From Vibrio tubiashii (lineage in GTDB: Bacteria > Pseudomonadota > Gammaproteobacteria > Enterobacterales > Vibrionaceae): DNA of 64,000 nucleotides. Every line of letters starts with the position of its first letter. Positions within the stretch are counted from its first letter, which is position 1. The translations under genes were made by a program, and so were the position numbers. The notes below the pieces were generated by a model. The model did not search any database. It was not told the origin of the DNA and worked only from the letters and a program-made list of their open reading frames with translations. Of this stretch, positions 9,818 to 19,171 are shown one piece after another. The DNA lies in NCBI GenBank assembly GCA_000775715.1, contig JRWQ01000006.1, positions 1-64,000 on the forward strand, written 5' to 3'.

Positions 9818-11095
9818 TTACCCGGCCATGTAGTTTTCAGGCATTTCAATGCGAGCAACCCCAGAATCAACGGCTGCTTGAGCAACCGCTTTAGCTACGC
9901 GCGGAAGTAGGCGCGGGTCCATCGGCTTAGGAATGATGTAACCTGGGCCAAATGATAGTGCATCAACCCCCGCCGCTGACAGTACCTCCGCAGGTACCTC
10001 TTCTTTTGCTAGTTGGCGAATCGCATCTACCGCTGCCAGTTTCATTTCATCGTTGATCTCGCTAGCACGTACGTCTAATGCGCCGCGGAAGATGAATGGG
10101 AAGCAAAGCACGTTGTTCACCTGGTTAGGGTAATCACTGCGGCCAGTACCCATGATGAGATCACTACGTACTTCATGCGCCAGTTCAGGTTTGATTTCTG
10201 GATCTGGGTTTGAACATGCAAATACGACAGGCTTGTCGGCCATCAGTTGCAGTGCTTCAGGAGGGAGTAGGTTCGGGCCCGATACGCCAAGGAACAGGTC
10301 TGCGCCTTCAATCACATCTTCTAGGGTACGTTTGTCGGTGTTGTTGGCGAACAGCTGTTTGTATTCGTTTAAGTCATCACGACGAGTATGAATCACGCCC
10401 TTACGGTCAAGCATGTAGATCTTCTCACGCATCGCGCCACACTTGATCAGTAGTTCCATACAGGCCACTGCAGCTGCACCTGCACCTAAACAGACGATAG
10501 TTGCTTCTTGCAGCTTCTTACCTTGAAGCTCAATTGCGTTAAGCATGCCCGCAGCCGTAACAATCGCAGTACCGTGTTGGTCATCGTGGAAAACGGGCAC
10601 ATCACAACGTTCGATCAGTTGCTTTTCGATTTCGAAACAGTCAGGAGCCTTGATATCTTCTAGGTTAATGCCACCAAAGGTATCCGCAATGTTGGCGACT
10701 GTATCAACAAATTCTTCAATGGTGCGGTGTTTCACTTCAATGTCGATGGAGTCAAGGCCTGCGAAACGCTTAAATAATAATGCCTTACCTTCCATTACAG
10801 GTTTAGACGCAAGAGGACCTAAGTTGCCAAGACCCAGAATGGCGGTTCCGTTGGAGATAACAGCAACCATGTTGCCCTTTGATGTGTACTTATAAACATT
10901 GTCAGCATTTTGAGCAATTTCGCGCACAGGTTCGGCTACACCAGGGCTATAGGCAAGAGCAAGATCTTTGGCCGTTTCTGCTGGTGTGGTAAGAGCGACT
11001 TCGATTTTACCTGGGGTAGGGTAAGCATGATAATCCAACGCTTGCTGGCGAAACTGTTCTTCTGGGGATAATTCTTGACGATCGTCGGCTGACAT
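9818..11095 (-). CDS. NAD(P)-dependent malic enzyme, short form
   Basis: 425 residues. It converts malate to pyruvate and CO2 with reduction of NAD(P). Visible: YSPGVAEPVREIA, the acidic metal-binding EDIKAPDCFEIE, DDQHGTAIVTAAG and the Rossmann GAGAAAVACMELL. It is the bacterial short form and lacks the phosphotransacetylase-like C-terminal domain found in E. coli MaeB. The cofactor cannot be settled from sequence reading. It is monocistronic and convergent with metJ. Confidence 0.92.
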   Translation of the reverse strand: MSADDRQELSPEEQFRQQALDYHAYPTPGKIEVALTTPAETAKDLALAYSPGVAEPVREIAQNADNVYKYTSKGNMVAVISNGTAILGLGNLGPLASKPVMEGKALLFKRFAGLDSIDIEVKHRTIEEFVDTVANIADTFGGINLEDIKAPDCFEIEKQLIERCDVPVFHDDQHGTAIVTAAGMLNAIELQGKKLQEATIVCLGAGAAAVACMELLIKCGAMREKIYMLDRKGVIHTRRDDLNEYKQLFANNTDKRTLEDVIEGADLFLGVSGPNLLPPEALQLMADKPVVFACSNPDPEIKPELAHEVRSDLIMGTGRSDYPNQVNNVLCFPFIFRGALDVRASEINDEMKLAAVDAIRQLAKEEVPAEVLSAAGVDALSFGPGYIIPKPMDPRLLPRVAKAVAQAAVDSGVARIEMPENYMAG

Positions 11096-11304
11096 AAGTA
11101 TACGTACTCGTTAATTATTATTGGAAAAGGGGAATCCATTCTAGATTAACTAAGTCAAGCTGCCTAGGTCAAAGTGCGAGCTGAAGCAATAAAATGTGGT
11201 AAATGACTGGAGATATGACCAGATGAAAAGAGATATGCCTAGTTAAGGTCAGTTTGAATAATGAAATTATCTGATAAATGGTCGCAGTGGCATACACTGA
11301 GAAC

Positions 11305-11332
11305 AAAAAAGGACGCTTGAGCGTCCTTTTTA
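11305..11332 (-). terminator. Terminator of rpmE
   Basis: Perfect 10-bp stem (AAAAGGACGC / GCGTCCTTTT) with TTGA loop. On the - strand the stem is followed by TTTTTTG. Confidence 0.9.
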
Positions 11333-11350
11333 GATTCGGATAAGAAGAAA

Positions 11351-11569
11351 TTACTTCTTGCTTGATAGAGCACCGAAACGCTTGTTGAAGCGATCAACAC
11401 GGCCGCCAGTATCAACGATACGTTGCTTACCAGTGTAGAATGGGTGACATTTGTCACATACGTCTAGGTGGATAGACTCTTTAGCTAGAGTTGAGTTGAA
11501 CTCAAAAGAGTTACCGCAAGAACAAGTCGCTTTTACTGCTTTGTATTCTGGGTGGATACCAGCTTTCAT
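11351..11569 (-). CDS. rpmE: 50S ribosomal protein L31, zinc-binding type
   Basis: 72 residues. The CxC and CxxC cysteines (CSCGNSF ... [10 protein letters not shown]) identify the zinc-containing (type A) L31 of the large ribosomal subunit, central protuberance. In many bacteria this form is replaced by a zinc-free paralogue under zinc limitation; no paralogue is in this window. It is transcribed alone, divergent from priA. Confidence 0.97.
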   Translation of the reverse strand: MKAGIHPEYKAVKATCSCGNSFEFNSTLAKESIHLDVCDKCHPFYTGKQRIVDTGGRVDRFNKRFGALSSKK

Positions 11570-11854
11570 GGGAGAACCTCTAAATATAGGCCGTGTCGCT
11601 ATCCGATTCTATGCCGGACACCACACGTAGTTAATAAAAAACCTTTTCGGATACCGCTGCTATTAAGCTAGCCATATCACTAAGGCGCGATATAGTAATG
11701 AATAGCTGGCTTAGGATCAACCTGTTTAGGGCTTAAAGTGCTACTTTTTTAGCCTAAATTGTTGTACGAGCTTAATTATCCGTCTCTTTCCCCTAGTGAA
11801 CTTTTCCCTTAGACTAACTAACGTTACCTTTCACTGAGCTCTTTAGCCGAAATT

Positions 11855-14056
11855 ATGCGACCAACAATTGCGCGCGTGGCATTGCCTGTGCCGCTAGATA
11901 AACAGTTTGATTATCAGATTCCTAGCCACCAATTTCCAATTATTGGTGGGCGCGTGTCCGTACCTTTTGGCCGTCAAACCTTAGTTGGTATAGTGATGGC
12001 TTTGGTGAACGAGTCAGAGTTCAGTATTGATAAGTTAAAGCCTATTAAGCAAGTCCTAGACAGCCAACCTGTTTGGCCGGAGACACTCTTCTCTCTGTTA
12101 AAGTGGTGCAGTCAGTTTTATCAACACCCGCTTGGCGATACTCTCTTTAATGCTCTGCCTAGCGCTTTGCGTAAAGGCAAGCCAGCTGACTTCGCAGCAC
12201 TGGTTGAATGGCAGCTAACCACGAATGGCCGAGATCAGTTGATGCAAGATTTTGGTCGTGCGGTTAAGCAAGCTAAGGTTATGCGCATGTTGGAGTCGGG
12301 TACGGTTTCACACCAGCGGTTTATCGACGAAGAGATCTCTTCTGCGGTACTAAAGGCGTTAGTCGACAAAGGCTGGATTGAGTGTATTGAAAAAAAACCA
12401 CTGATAACAAGCTGGAGTAACAGTGTTGAAGCTGACGTTGATAAACCAAAGCTTAATTCTGAACAGGCAATTGCAATCGCGACGGTCAATAGCAGTGATG
12501 GCTTTGGTTGTTACTTGCTTGAAGGTGTAACCGGATCCGGTAAAACAGAGGTTTACCTAAATCTCATCAAACCCGTTTTAGAGCAAGGTAAGCAGGCGCT
12601 GGTTCTTGTGCCTGAAATCGGCTTAACCCCACAAACTATCAACCGCTTTAGAAAGCGCTTCTGTGTACCTGTTGAAGTGATTCATTCAGGTTTGAATGAT
12701 ACTGAAAGGCTCAATGCGTGGCTGAGTGCTCGCGACAATGCGTCTGGAATTGTTATTGGCACCCGTTCGGCGCTGCTTACACCGTTTGCCAATTTGGGCA
12801 TTATTATTGTCGATGAAGAACATGACTCATCGTATAAACAGCAAGATAGCTTGAGATATCATGCCCGTGATGTTGCGGTTATGCGCGCTAATAAGGAAAA
12901 CATTCCTATTGTATTAGGCTCAGCGACCCCTGCTTTAGAGACACTGCACAATGCGTTGTCTGGAAAGTATCATCACTTAGTTCTTTCGTCGCGAGCGGGA
13001 AATGCGACTCCAACGACAAATAAAGTTCTAGATGTTAAAGGGCTCTATTTGGAGAGTGGCTTGTCAGCGCCTTTGATTGCTGAAATGCGCCGTCACTTAA
13101 AAGCGGGTAATCAGGTGATGCTATTTTTGAATCGCCGTGGTTATTCTCCCGCTTTGATGTGTCATGAGTGTGGTTGGATTGCGGAGTGTAAGCGTTGTGA
13201 CGCCTATTACACCTATCACCAGAATAGCAATGAAATCCGTTGTCACCACTGCGGATCACAGCAGCCGATAATTCACCAATGTCAGGGCTGTGGTTCTACT
13301 CACTTAGTTACGGTAGGTGTTGGTACGGAGCAGTTAGAGAAGCAGCTTGCGGAGCTCTTTCCTGAATTTAAGACGATACGCATTGACCGCGACAGCACGA
13401 GACGTAAAGGCAGTTTAGAAAATGCTCTAGGCGCGATCCGAAATGGTGAGTATCAGATTTTGATTGGTACTCAAATGCTGGCAAAAGGACACCACTTTCC
13501 AGATGTCACGCTGGTGGCACTATTGGATGTGGATGGCTCTCTTTACAGTAGTGACTTTCGTGCGTCTGAGCGCTTGGCGCAGCTATTTATTCAAGTGGCA
13601 GGCCGTGCGGGTCGGGCGAGTAAACAAGGTGAGGTTGTTTTGCAAACTCACCATCCAGAACACAGCCTGTTGCAAGCTTTGTTAACTAAAAGCTACCGCC
13701 ATTTCGCTGAAACCGCCCTGCAAGAGCGGAAGTTAGCGCAGTTGCCCCCTTATTCGTTTTTGACTCTGTTTAAAGCGGAAGCCAATGATTCACAACGGGT
13801 TGAAGAGTTTCTCCGTCAAGTGAGGCACACTCTAGAGGCTCACCCGCTGTTTGATGATTATTGCCAAGTATTAGGTCCAACCCCGGCACCATTAGCCAAG
13901 CGAGCAGGTAAATACCGTTGGCAGTTATTGTTGCAAACTCAGAGCCGCTCTGTGATGCAGAAGCTGCTTACCAGCGCAAGACCGGTGATACAGATGTTGC
14001 CTAATGCTAAGAAAGTGCGTTTGAGCTTAGATATCGAGCCACAAGATCTTAGTTGA
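11855..14056 (+). CDS. priA: Primosomal protein N', replication restart helicase PriA
   Basis: 733 residues, the usual length. It is a superfamily 2 3'-5' helicase that reloads replisomes at stalled forks. Order: N-terminal fork-binding domain (1-200), Walker A GVTGSGKTE (about 230), DEEHD box, then a zinc-binding insertion with eight Cys (CHECGW, CKRCD, CHHCG, CQGCGS, about 433-480) inside the second helicase lobe, GTQMLAKGHHFP, and QVAGRAGR. Monocistronic as far as visible; rpmE is divergent upstream and cytR follows after 351 nt. Confidence 0.97.
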   Translation: MRPTIARVALPVPLDKQFDYQIPSHQFPIIGGRVSVPFGRQTLVGIVMALVNESEFSIDKLKPIKQVLDSQPVWPETLFSLLKWCSQFYQHPLGDTLFNALPSALRKGKPADFAALVEWQLTTNGRDQLMQDFGRAVKQAKVMRMLESGTVSHQRFIDEEISSAVLKALVDKGWIECIEKKPLITSWSNSVEADVDKPKLNSEQAIAIATVNSSDGFGCYLLEGVTGSGKTEVYLNLIKPVLEQGKQALVLVPEIGLTPQTINRFRKRFCVPVEVIHSGLNDTERLNAWLSARDNASGIVIGTRSALLTPFANLGIIIVDEEHDSSYKQQDSLRYHARDVAVMRANKENIPIVLGSATPALETLHNALSGKYHHLVLSSRAGNATPTTNKVLDVKGLYLESGLSAPLIAEMRRHLKAGNQVMLFLNRRGYSPALMCHECGWIAECKRCDAYYTYHQNSNEIRCHHCGSQQPIIHQCQGCGSTHLVTVGVGTEQLEKQLAELFPEFKTIRIDRDSTRRKGSLENALGAIRNGEYQILIGTQMLAKGHHFPDVTLVALLDVDGSLYSSDFRASERLAQLFIQVAGRAGRASKQGEVVLQTHHPEHSLLQALLTKSYRHFAETALQERKLAQLPPYSFLTLFKAEANDSQRVEEFLRQVRHTLEAHPLFDDYCQVLGPTPAPLAKRAGKYRWQLLLQTQSRSVMQKLLTSARPVIQMLPNAKKVRLSLDIEPQDLS

Positions 14057-14407
14057 TTTGCTCACGCTCGATGGTTTTGTTGGCAAAATCATCACAAGTC
14101 ACCATTAGAATCTCACAGCCATTCACACCTTTTTCATTTATTTGTGATTAAGATCTCATATAATGGGTCGTTTTTGTTAAATATCCCGTAACTTTGTGTT
14201 TTGAAATGAATAAACTAGGTCTTGTGCAATAGGTTGCTTCCCAGTCATGCTGCGAGAGTTAAACGTTTGCGTAACGAAAATCAATTAGAAGATAGGCATT
14301 TTAGCCTGCGTTTCGACATCAACTTAGTGGTTAAGGTGATGTATTTCAACTAGAGGCTTAGGTGGCTTGTCAGCTACCAATTTGGAAATGAAGAGGGTTA
14401 ATAAAAT
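14057..14407. other. priA-cytR intergenic region (351 bp)
   Basis: This gap holds a candidate CRP site (14143-14158) and an abutting TATAAT (14159-14164). No clear terminator for priA and no ORF or RNA gene are recognisable. The remaining 200 nt would be a long cytR leader. Confidence 0.5.
14143..14158. promoter_or_regulatory. Candidate CRP site upstream of cytR
   Basis: TGTGATTAAGATCTCA matches TGTGA-N6-TCACA at nine of ten core positions. It directly abuts a TATAAT hexamer at 14159-14164, a position more consistent with repression than class I/II activation. E. coli cytR is also subject to cAMP-CRP. Not proven here. Confidence 0.45.
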
Positions 14408-15415
14408 ATGGCGACAATGAAGGATGTTGCCCAGCTTGCGGGGGTTTCAACAGCGACAGTATCGAGAGCGCTAATGAACCCTGAAAAGGTATCGTCTGCG
14501 ACAAGGAAAAGAGTCGAAGATGCCGTGTTAGAAGCTGGATACTCACCAAATTCGTTGGCGCGTAATCTGCGTCGCAACGAATCCAAAACGATCATCGCGA
14601 TCATCCCTGACATTTGTGATCCTTATTACACCGAGATTATTCGCGGGATTGAAGATGCTGCAATGGAGCACGGTTACATTGTTCTATTAGGCGATAGCGG
14701 ACAGCAGAAGAAACGCGAGAGTTCGTTCGTCAATCTTGTCTTTACTAAGCAAGCCGATGGTATGTTGTTGCTAGGTACTGATCTCCCATTCGATGTGAGT
14801 AAGCCTGAACAAAAAAACCTCCCCCCTATGGTGATGGCTTGTGAATTTGCCCCAGAGCTTGAACTTCCGACGGTACATATTGATAACCTGACTTCAGCTT
14901 TTGAAGCGGTAAATTACTTGACCCAGATGGGTCATAAGCGCGTTGCACAAATTTCAGGTCCAGAGTCGGCGGCGTTATGTCAGTTCCGCCATCAAGGTTA
15001 TCAGCAAGCATTGCGCCGTGCGGGTATCACTATGAATCCAAACTACTGCACCTTTGGTGACTTTACCTTTGAAGCGGGAGCAAAAGCGATTCGTCAGCTA
15101 CTCGCTCTACCAGAAGTGCCAACGGCTGTGTTCTGTCACAACGATGCAATGGCAATTGGTGCAATCCAAGAAGCGAAGAAGCTAGGTTTGCGAGTACCGC
15201 AAGACCTATCGATTGTTGGCTTTGATGACATTCACTTTGCTCAGTACTGCGATCCTCCGCTAACCACAATATCTCAGCCTCGCTACGAGATTGGCCGACA
15301 GGCGATGTTGATGATGCTTGAACTGCTTCGTGGTCACGACGTTCGAGCTGGCTCAAGGTTGCTTGAAACTCAACTTGTCGTGCGTGAGAGCGCTGCGCCA
15401 CCAAGAGTGCTATAG
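14408..15415 (+). CDS. cytR: LacI-family transcriptional regulator CytR
   Basis: 335 residues. The N-terminal LacI helix-turn-helix (MKDVAQLAGVSTATVSRALM) is followed by the hinge helix (YSPNSLARNLRR) and a periplasmic-binding-protein-like effector domain from about residue 62. The sequence fits the CytR group, which binds cytidine and represses nucleoside uptake and breakdown genes together with CRP. It sits directly before ftsN, as in E. coli. Confidence 0.92.
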   Translation: MATMKDVAQLAGVSTATVSRALMNPEKVSSATRKRVEDAVLEAGYSPNSLARNLRRNESKTIIAIIPDICDPYYTEIIRGIEDAAMEHGYIVLLGDSGQQKKRESSFVNLVFTKQADGMLLLGTDLPFDVSKPEQKNLPPMVMACEFAPELELPTVHIDNLTSAFEAVNYLTQMGHKRVAQISGPESAALCQFRHQGYQQALRRAGITMNPNYCTFGDFTFEAGAKAIRQLLALPEVPTAVFCHNDAMAIGAIQEAKKLGLRVPQDLSIVGFDDIHFAQYCDPPLTTISQPRYEIGRQAMLMMLELLRGHDVRAGSRLLETQLVVRESAAPPRVL

Positions 15416-15534
15416 AGTCGAAACCTTTTTATGCGGCGTATTTTTGATGCGCCGCTTCCATTTCTATGCTGTCCTCAGGTGGCAAACTGCATTAACATAT
15501 CAGCAGTGGTAATTGATGGTATTGATGTTAACTA

Positions 15535-16083
15535 GTGGCTAATCGAGATTACGTAAAAAGAGGTCGCGGCGGAACTAGCCGTAAGCCTAGCAAGAAAAAG
15601 TCTACCCCGCGTCGTAAACCATGGCGAAGCGGTTTAGTTGCTATTATTTTGGCAAGCGTGTTTGGTTATGGGCTGTATTTGCTTAGCAATGATCCAGAGC
15701 CGCCAGCGCCAGTTGCTCAGCCTGTTAAGAATAAGCCTAAACCTAAACCGCAACAGAAGCTTCCTCCTCCTCCAGAAGAGAAGTGGGATTATGTTGATAC
15801 CCTGCCAAGCCGTGAAGTGGAAGTGAAAGCGAAAGAGCAGGTTGTTTCAGAGATCCCTTACATCATGCAGTGTGGGGCTTACAAAACGGCTCAACAAGCA
15901 GAAACACGCAAGCTTGATATTGCCTTCCAAGGCATCAACAGCAAGATTCGTAAAAAAGAAGACAGCAGTTGGTATCGTGTCGTGCTTGGTCCATACAAGT
16001 TTAAACGTGATGCGGAGCGTGATAAGCACAAACTGCAACGCGCTAAGATCGAACCGTGTGCGATTTGGAAAGAAGCACAGTAA
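15535..16083 (+). CDS. ftsN: Cell division protein FtsN (short form)
   Basis: 182 residues against about 319 in E. coli. Layout: basic cytoplasmic tail (1-31), one membrane helix (about 33-50), Pro/Lys-rich linker, a short helix EEKWDYVDTLPSREV (81-95) resembling the essential W-Y-L-R segment that activates septal peptidoglycan synthesis, then a SPOR domain (about 106-180) that binds denuded glycan. The long Gln-rich linker of E. coli is missing. The start is GTG at 15535, giving MANRDYVKRG, the conserved FtsN N-terminus. Confidence 0.93.
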   Translation: MANRDYVKRGRGGTSRKPSKKKSTPRRKPWRSGLVAIILASVFGYGLYLLSNDPEPPAPVAQPVKNKPKPKPQQKLPPPPEEKWDYVDTLPSREVEVKAKEQVVSEIPYIMQCGAYKTAQQAETRKLDIAFQGINSKIRKKEDSSWYRVVLGPYKFKRDAERDKHKLQRAKIEPCAIWKEAQ

Positions 16084-16090
16084 AACTATT

Positions 16091-16120
16091 AAAGACGAGC
16101 CCTGATGGGTTCGTCTTTTT
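16091..16120 (+). terminator. Terminator of ftsN
   Basis: Stem AAAGACGAGCCC / GGGTTCGTCTTT (G-U tolerated) followed by T7, 7 nt after the ftsN stop. Confidence 0.88.
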
Positions 16121-16134
16121 TTGTGGGGATAGCT

Positions 16135-16170
16135 GGAACGGACTTCGCCCTATGGAACGCTTCGCTATGG
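16135..16170 (+). repeat. REP-like intergenic element, island A
   Basis: The unit GGAACGGACTTCGCCCTATG followed by GAACGCTTCGCT is the same element found in islands at 26505-26697, 30545-30860 and 54150-54400. It contains a short GGGC/GCCC-type hairpin. Here it lies between the ftsN terminator and hslV. Confidence 0.75.
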
Positions 16171-16183
16171 AAAGGATAAAAAA

Positions 16184-16208
16184 TCCCGCATCCCGCATCC
16201 CGCATCCC
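16184..16208 (+). repeat. 7-bp tandem repeat
   Basis: Three copies of TCCCGCA plus a partial fourth, directly beside the REP-like element of island A. Confidence 0.85.
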
Positions 16209-16283
16209 AGCCCTTGAATTCCCCACCTAATAACCTCATATAGTTTTTAACACTGAGATGAAAACAACTATGAGGCCCTACTC

Positions 16284-16826
16284 GTGACTACCATTGTATC
16301 TGTACGTCGTAACAACAAAGTCGTCATCGCTGGTGATGGACAAGTATCTTTGGGTAACACAGTAATGAAGGGCAATGCGCGAAAAGTGCGTCGCCTATAC
16401 AACAACAAAGTACTTGCGGGCTTTGCTGGTGGTACGGCTGATGCCTTCACGCTGTTTGAAAAATTTGAGAGCAAGCTGCAAATGCATCAAGGCCATCTGA
16501 CGAAGGCTGCGGTGGAGCTTGCCAAAGATTGGCGTAGTGATCGTGCACTGCGCAAGCTAGAGGCGCTACTTGCGGTTGCTGACGAGACCGCTTCATTGAT
16601 CATTACTGGTAACGGAGATGTCGTTCAGCCAGAAAACGATTTGATTGCGATTGGCTCAGGTGGCAATTTTGCTCAAGCAGCTGCTACGGCGCTATTAGAA
16701 AATACCGAACTTGATGCGCGTGAAATTGCTGAAAAATCACTAAAAATTGCTGGTGATATCTGTGTGTTCACCAACCATCATCACACTATCGAAGAACTAG
16801 AAATTCCAGCCTCTCAAGCCGAGTAG
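16284..16826 (+). CDS. hslV: ATP-dependent protease proteolytic subunit HslV
   Basis: 180 residues. It is a proteasome-like threonine protease: after removal of the initiator Met, Thr2 of [10 protein letters not shown] is the nucleophile, and [21 protein letters not shown] follows. It forms the central double hexamer of HslUV. The start is GTG at 16284, fixed by the need for Met-Thr-Thr, with TGAGG upstream. hslU follows after 52 nt in the same operon. Confidence 0.97.
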   Translation: MTTIVSVRRNNKVVIAGDGQVSLGNTVMKGNARKVRRLYNNKVLAGFAGGTADAFTLFEKFESKLQMHQGHLTKAAVELAKDWRSDRALRKLEALLAVADETASLIITGNGDVVQPENDLIAIGSGGNFAQAAATALLENTELDAREIAEKSLKIAGDICVFTNHHHTIEELEIPASQAE

Positions 16827-16878
16827 ACATTGCTGAAAAATCAAAGATAGTGATTCAAAGAATTTAAGGAAATTGATT

Positions 16879-18213
16879 ATGTCTGAAATGACTCCTCGCG
16901 AAATTGTTCATGAGCTTAACCGCCATATTATCGGCCAAGAAAAAGCTAAGCGCTCGGTTGCGATTGCACTGCGTAACCGTTGGCGTCGTATGCAGCTTGA
17001 AGAGAGCTTGCGTGTTGAAGTGACACCAAAGAACATTCTTATGATTGGTCCAACTGGTGTCGGTAAAACTGAGATTGCTCGTCGCCTTGCGAAACTGGCT
17101 AACGCTCCATTTATTAAGGTGGAAGCGACTAAGTTTACTGAAGTCGGTTATGTGGGTAAGGAAGTAGAAACCATTATCCGTGACCTGACTGATGTCGCGA
17201 TTAAAATGACTCATCAGCAAGCGATGGAAAAGGTCAAATTCCGTGCGGAAGAGCAAGCAGAAGAACGCATTCTAGATGCACTATTACCGCCAGCTCGTGA
17301 TGCTTGGGGGCAAAATGAGCAGCAAGATGAAAGCGCGTCAAACACACGCCAAATCTTCCGTAAGAAACTACGCGAAGGCAAGCTAGATGACAAAGAGATT
17401 GAAATCGATGTCGCTGCTCCGCAAATGGGCGTTGAGATCATGGCTCCTCCTGGCATGGAAGAGATGACAAACCAGCTTCAAGGTATGTTCCAAAACCTCG
17501 CGGGTGATACTAAGAAGAAGCGTAAGCTAAAAATTAAAGACGCATTCAAAGCGCTTACCGAAGAGGAAGCCGCTAAGCTGGTGAATCAAGAAGAACTAAA
17601 AGAGCAGGCAATCTTTAACGTAGAGAACAACGGCATCGTGTTTATCGATGAGATCGATAAGATTTGTAAGCGTGGTGAAAGCTCTGGTCCGGATGTGTCT
17701 CGTGAAGGCGTACAGCGTGACCTACTACCATTGATTGAAGGTAGCACGGTTTCTACTAAGCATGGCATGGTGAAAACAGACCATATCCTGTTTGTTGCAT
17801 CGGGTGCTTTCCAAGTAGCTAAGCCGTCGGATCTGATCCCTGAGCTGCAAGGTCGTTTGCCAATTCGTGTTGAGCTAGAAGCGCTTTCTAGTGATGACTT
17901 TAAACGTATTCTGACTGAGCCAAAAGCGTCTCTGACAGAGCAGTACGTTGCGTTAATGAAGACAGAAGAGGTTGATATTGAGTTCACTGAAGACGGCATT
18001 AAGCAAATCGCTGAAGCTGCTTGGACAGTGAATGAGACAACCGAGAACATCGGTGCTCGCCGCTTACACACAGTAATGGAGCGTTTGATGGATGAGATTT
18101 CATTTGAAGCGACAGATAAAGCCGGTTCAAAACTAACTATCGATTCTGATTATGTGAAAGGCAAGCTTGGCGATACGATTGAAGATGAAGATTTAAGCCG
18201 CTTTATTCTGTAA
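16879..18213 (+). CDS. hslU: HslUV protease ATPase subunit
   Basis: 444 residues. AAA+ unfoldase that feeds substrates to HslV. Walker A is GPTGVGKTE (about 57-65), the GYVGKEVE pore loop is near 90, the I domain spans about 110-245, Walker B is [10 protein letters not shown], and the C-terminus DLSRFIL is the conserved tail that docks into HslV. ATG 16879 follows an AAGGA site; the TTG two codons upstream is not needed. Confidence 0.97.
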   Translation: MSEMTPREIVHELNRHIIGQEKAKRSVAIALRNRWRRMQLEESLRVEVTPKNILMIGPTGVGKTEIARRLAKLANAPFIKVEATKFTEVGYVGKEVETIIRDLTDVAIKMTHQQAMEKVKFRAEEQAEERILDALLPPARDAWGQNEQQDESASNTRQIFRKKLREGKLDDKEIEIDVAAPQMGVEIMAPPGMEEMTNQLQGMFQNLAGDTKKKRKLKIKDAFKALTEEEAAKLVNQEELKEQAIFNVENNGIVFIDEIDKICKRGESSGPDVSREGVQRDLLPLIEGSTVSTKHGMVKTDHILFVASGAFQVAKPSDLIPELQGRLPIRVELEALSSDDFKRILTEPKASLTEQYVALMKTEEVDIEFTEDGIKQIAEAAWTVNETTENIGARRLHTVMERLMDEISFEATDKAGSKLTIDSDYVKGKLGDTIEDEDLSRFIL

Positions 18214-18228
18214 TTACCCTTCATTCTT

Positions 18229-18340
18229 GAATCTGCAGCTTTGTTAACTGCGACAATTCACCCTAATCATATAGTACATCTATACTCATAGGGCTGAATT
18301 GTCTTGTTGCCGCGCTGCAACTCCAATTATTTTGGGTATA
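18229..18340. repeat. Imperfect-palindrome intergenic repeat, copy 1
   Basis: A dyad with arms ATTCACCCT / AGGGCTGAAT around a TATAGTACATCTATA centre is followed by GCTGCAACTCCAATTATTTT and GGGTATA. The same order (GAATCTG, dyad, GCTGCAACT..., GGGT.TA) recurs at 23211-23317. It lies between convergent hslU and frdD. Confidence 0.65.
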
Positions 18341-18348
18341 GAAATGAG

Positions 18349-18376
18349 AAAGCCCGCTCAATTGAGCGGGCTTTAT
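18349..18376. terminator. Terminator of frdABCD (possibly bidirectional with hslU)
   Basis: Perfect palindrome AAAGCCCGCTCAA / TTGAGCGGGCTTT, 22 nt after the frdD stop on the - strand. Confidence 0.85.
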
Positions 18377-18395
18377 TGTATCTAACAGGCAGAGC

Positions 18396-18773
18396 TTAGA
18401 TCATAAAGATAAAGATCACTGCTAATACTGAGATAAGACCGGCAAATGCATAACAGGCTACTTTGCCTACAATACCGGTGTGGAACTTCAGGTCGTGCAT
18501 ACCGTGGTGGACACGGTGCATTGCATGCCACATTGGTAGCGCTAGAGTACCAATGATGAATAGTGCACCAATGATGCTCGTTGCGAAATCAACCACACGT
18601 TCATAGCTTAATGCTTCTGCGTTGATGATACCTAGTGGCGCAAGGATACCAAGAACCAAAACGGTCACAGGGGTAATCATTGCAAACCAAGTACCGCCAG
18701 CGCCGAATAGTCCCCACCAGATTGGCTCATCTGAACGTTTAGGAGCTCTATCTACAGAATAATTTGGTTTCAT
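18396..18773 (-). CDS. frdD: Fumarate reductase membrane anchor subunit D
   Basis: 125 residues with three hydrophobic helices. Together with FrdC it anchors the FrdAB catalytic dimer to the inner membrane and carries the menaquinol site. [17 protein letters not shown] is the conserved His-rich segment of FrdD. Last gene of frdABCD, 12 nt after frdC, and followed by a strong terminator. Confidence 0.95.
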   Translation of the reverse strand: MKPNYSVDRAPKRSDEPIWWGLFGAGGTWFAMITPVTVLVLGILAPLGIINAEALSYERVVDFATSIIGALFIIGTLALPMWHAMHRVHHGMHDLKFHTGIVGKVACYAFAGLISVLAVIFIFMI

Positions 18774-18785
18774 AGTCTTTGCTCC

Positions 18786-19169
18786 TTAAACGATGACTAG
18801 CACAATCAGTGAAATGAACGCCACTGCTGCCCATTGAGTAAGCACAATGATCTTCTTGTCCACTGGCTTACCTTTAAGACGAATAGGCATTACTTGCGGC
18901 ATCATGCTAAAGAAGGTTTGAGCATGAAGTAGGCTACCTGCCAGGGCAACGATGTTGATCGCTACTACGATTGGGTTTGCCATAAACTCAAGCCAGCCTT
19001 GCCACGCTTCAGGACCTTTAACTAATGAACCGAGACCGAAGGTTAGGAAAATTGTGAACAGTACCAAAGGCAGCACCGTTGCTTCACGCAGCATGTAGAA
19101 GCGGTAAAACGGATGATCTTTCCACCAAGTGCGTTTTACTTCACGAACGTAAGGTTTACGATTACTCAT
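18786..19169 (-). CDS. frdC: Fumarate reductase membrane anchor subunit C
   Basis: 127 residues, three membrane helices. The N-terminus NRKPYVREVKRTWWKDHPFYRFYMLREAT is typical of FrdC. With FrdD it passes electrons from menaquinol to the FrdB iron-sulfur clusters. It starts 2 nt after frdB stops, so the genes are co-translated or closely coupled. Confidence 0.95.
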   Translation of the reverse strand: MSNRKPYVREVKRTWWKDHPFYRFYMLREATVLPLVLFTIFLTFGLGSLVKGPEAWQGWLEFMANPIVVAINIVALAGSLLHAQTFFSMMPQVMPIRLKGKPVDKKIIVLTQWAAVAFISLIVLVIV

Positions 19170-19171
19170 CC

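Noticed and set aside
17586..18071. 161-codon frame antisense to hslU
   Set aside because: Mirror of conserved hslU codons; Ser/Arg-rich composition typical of shadow frames.
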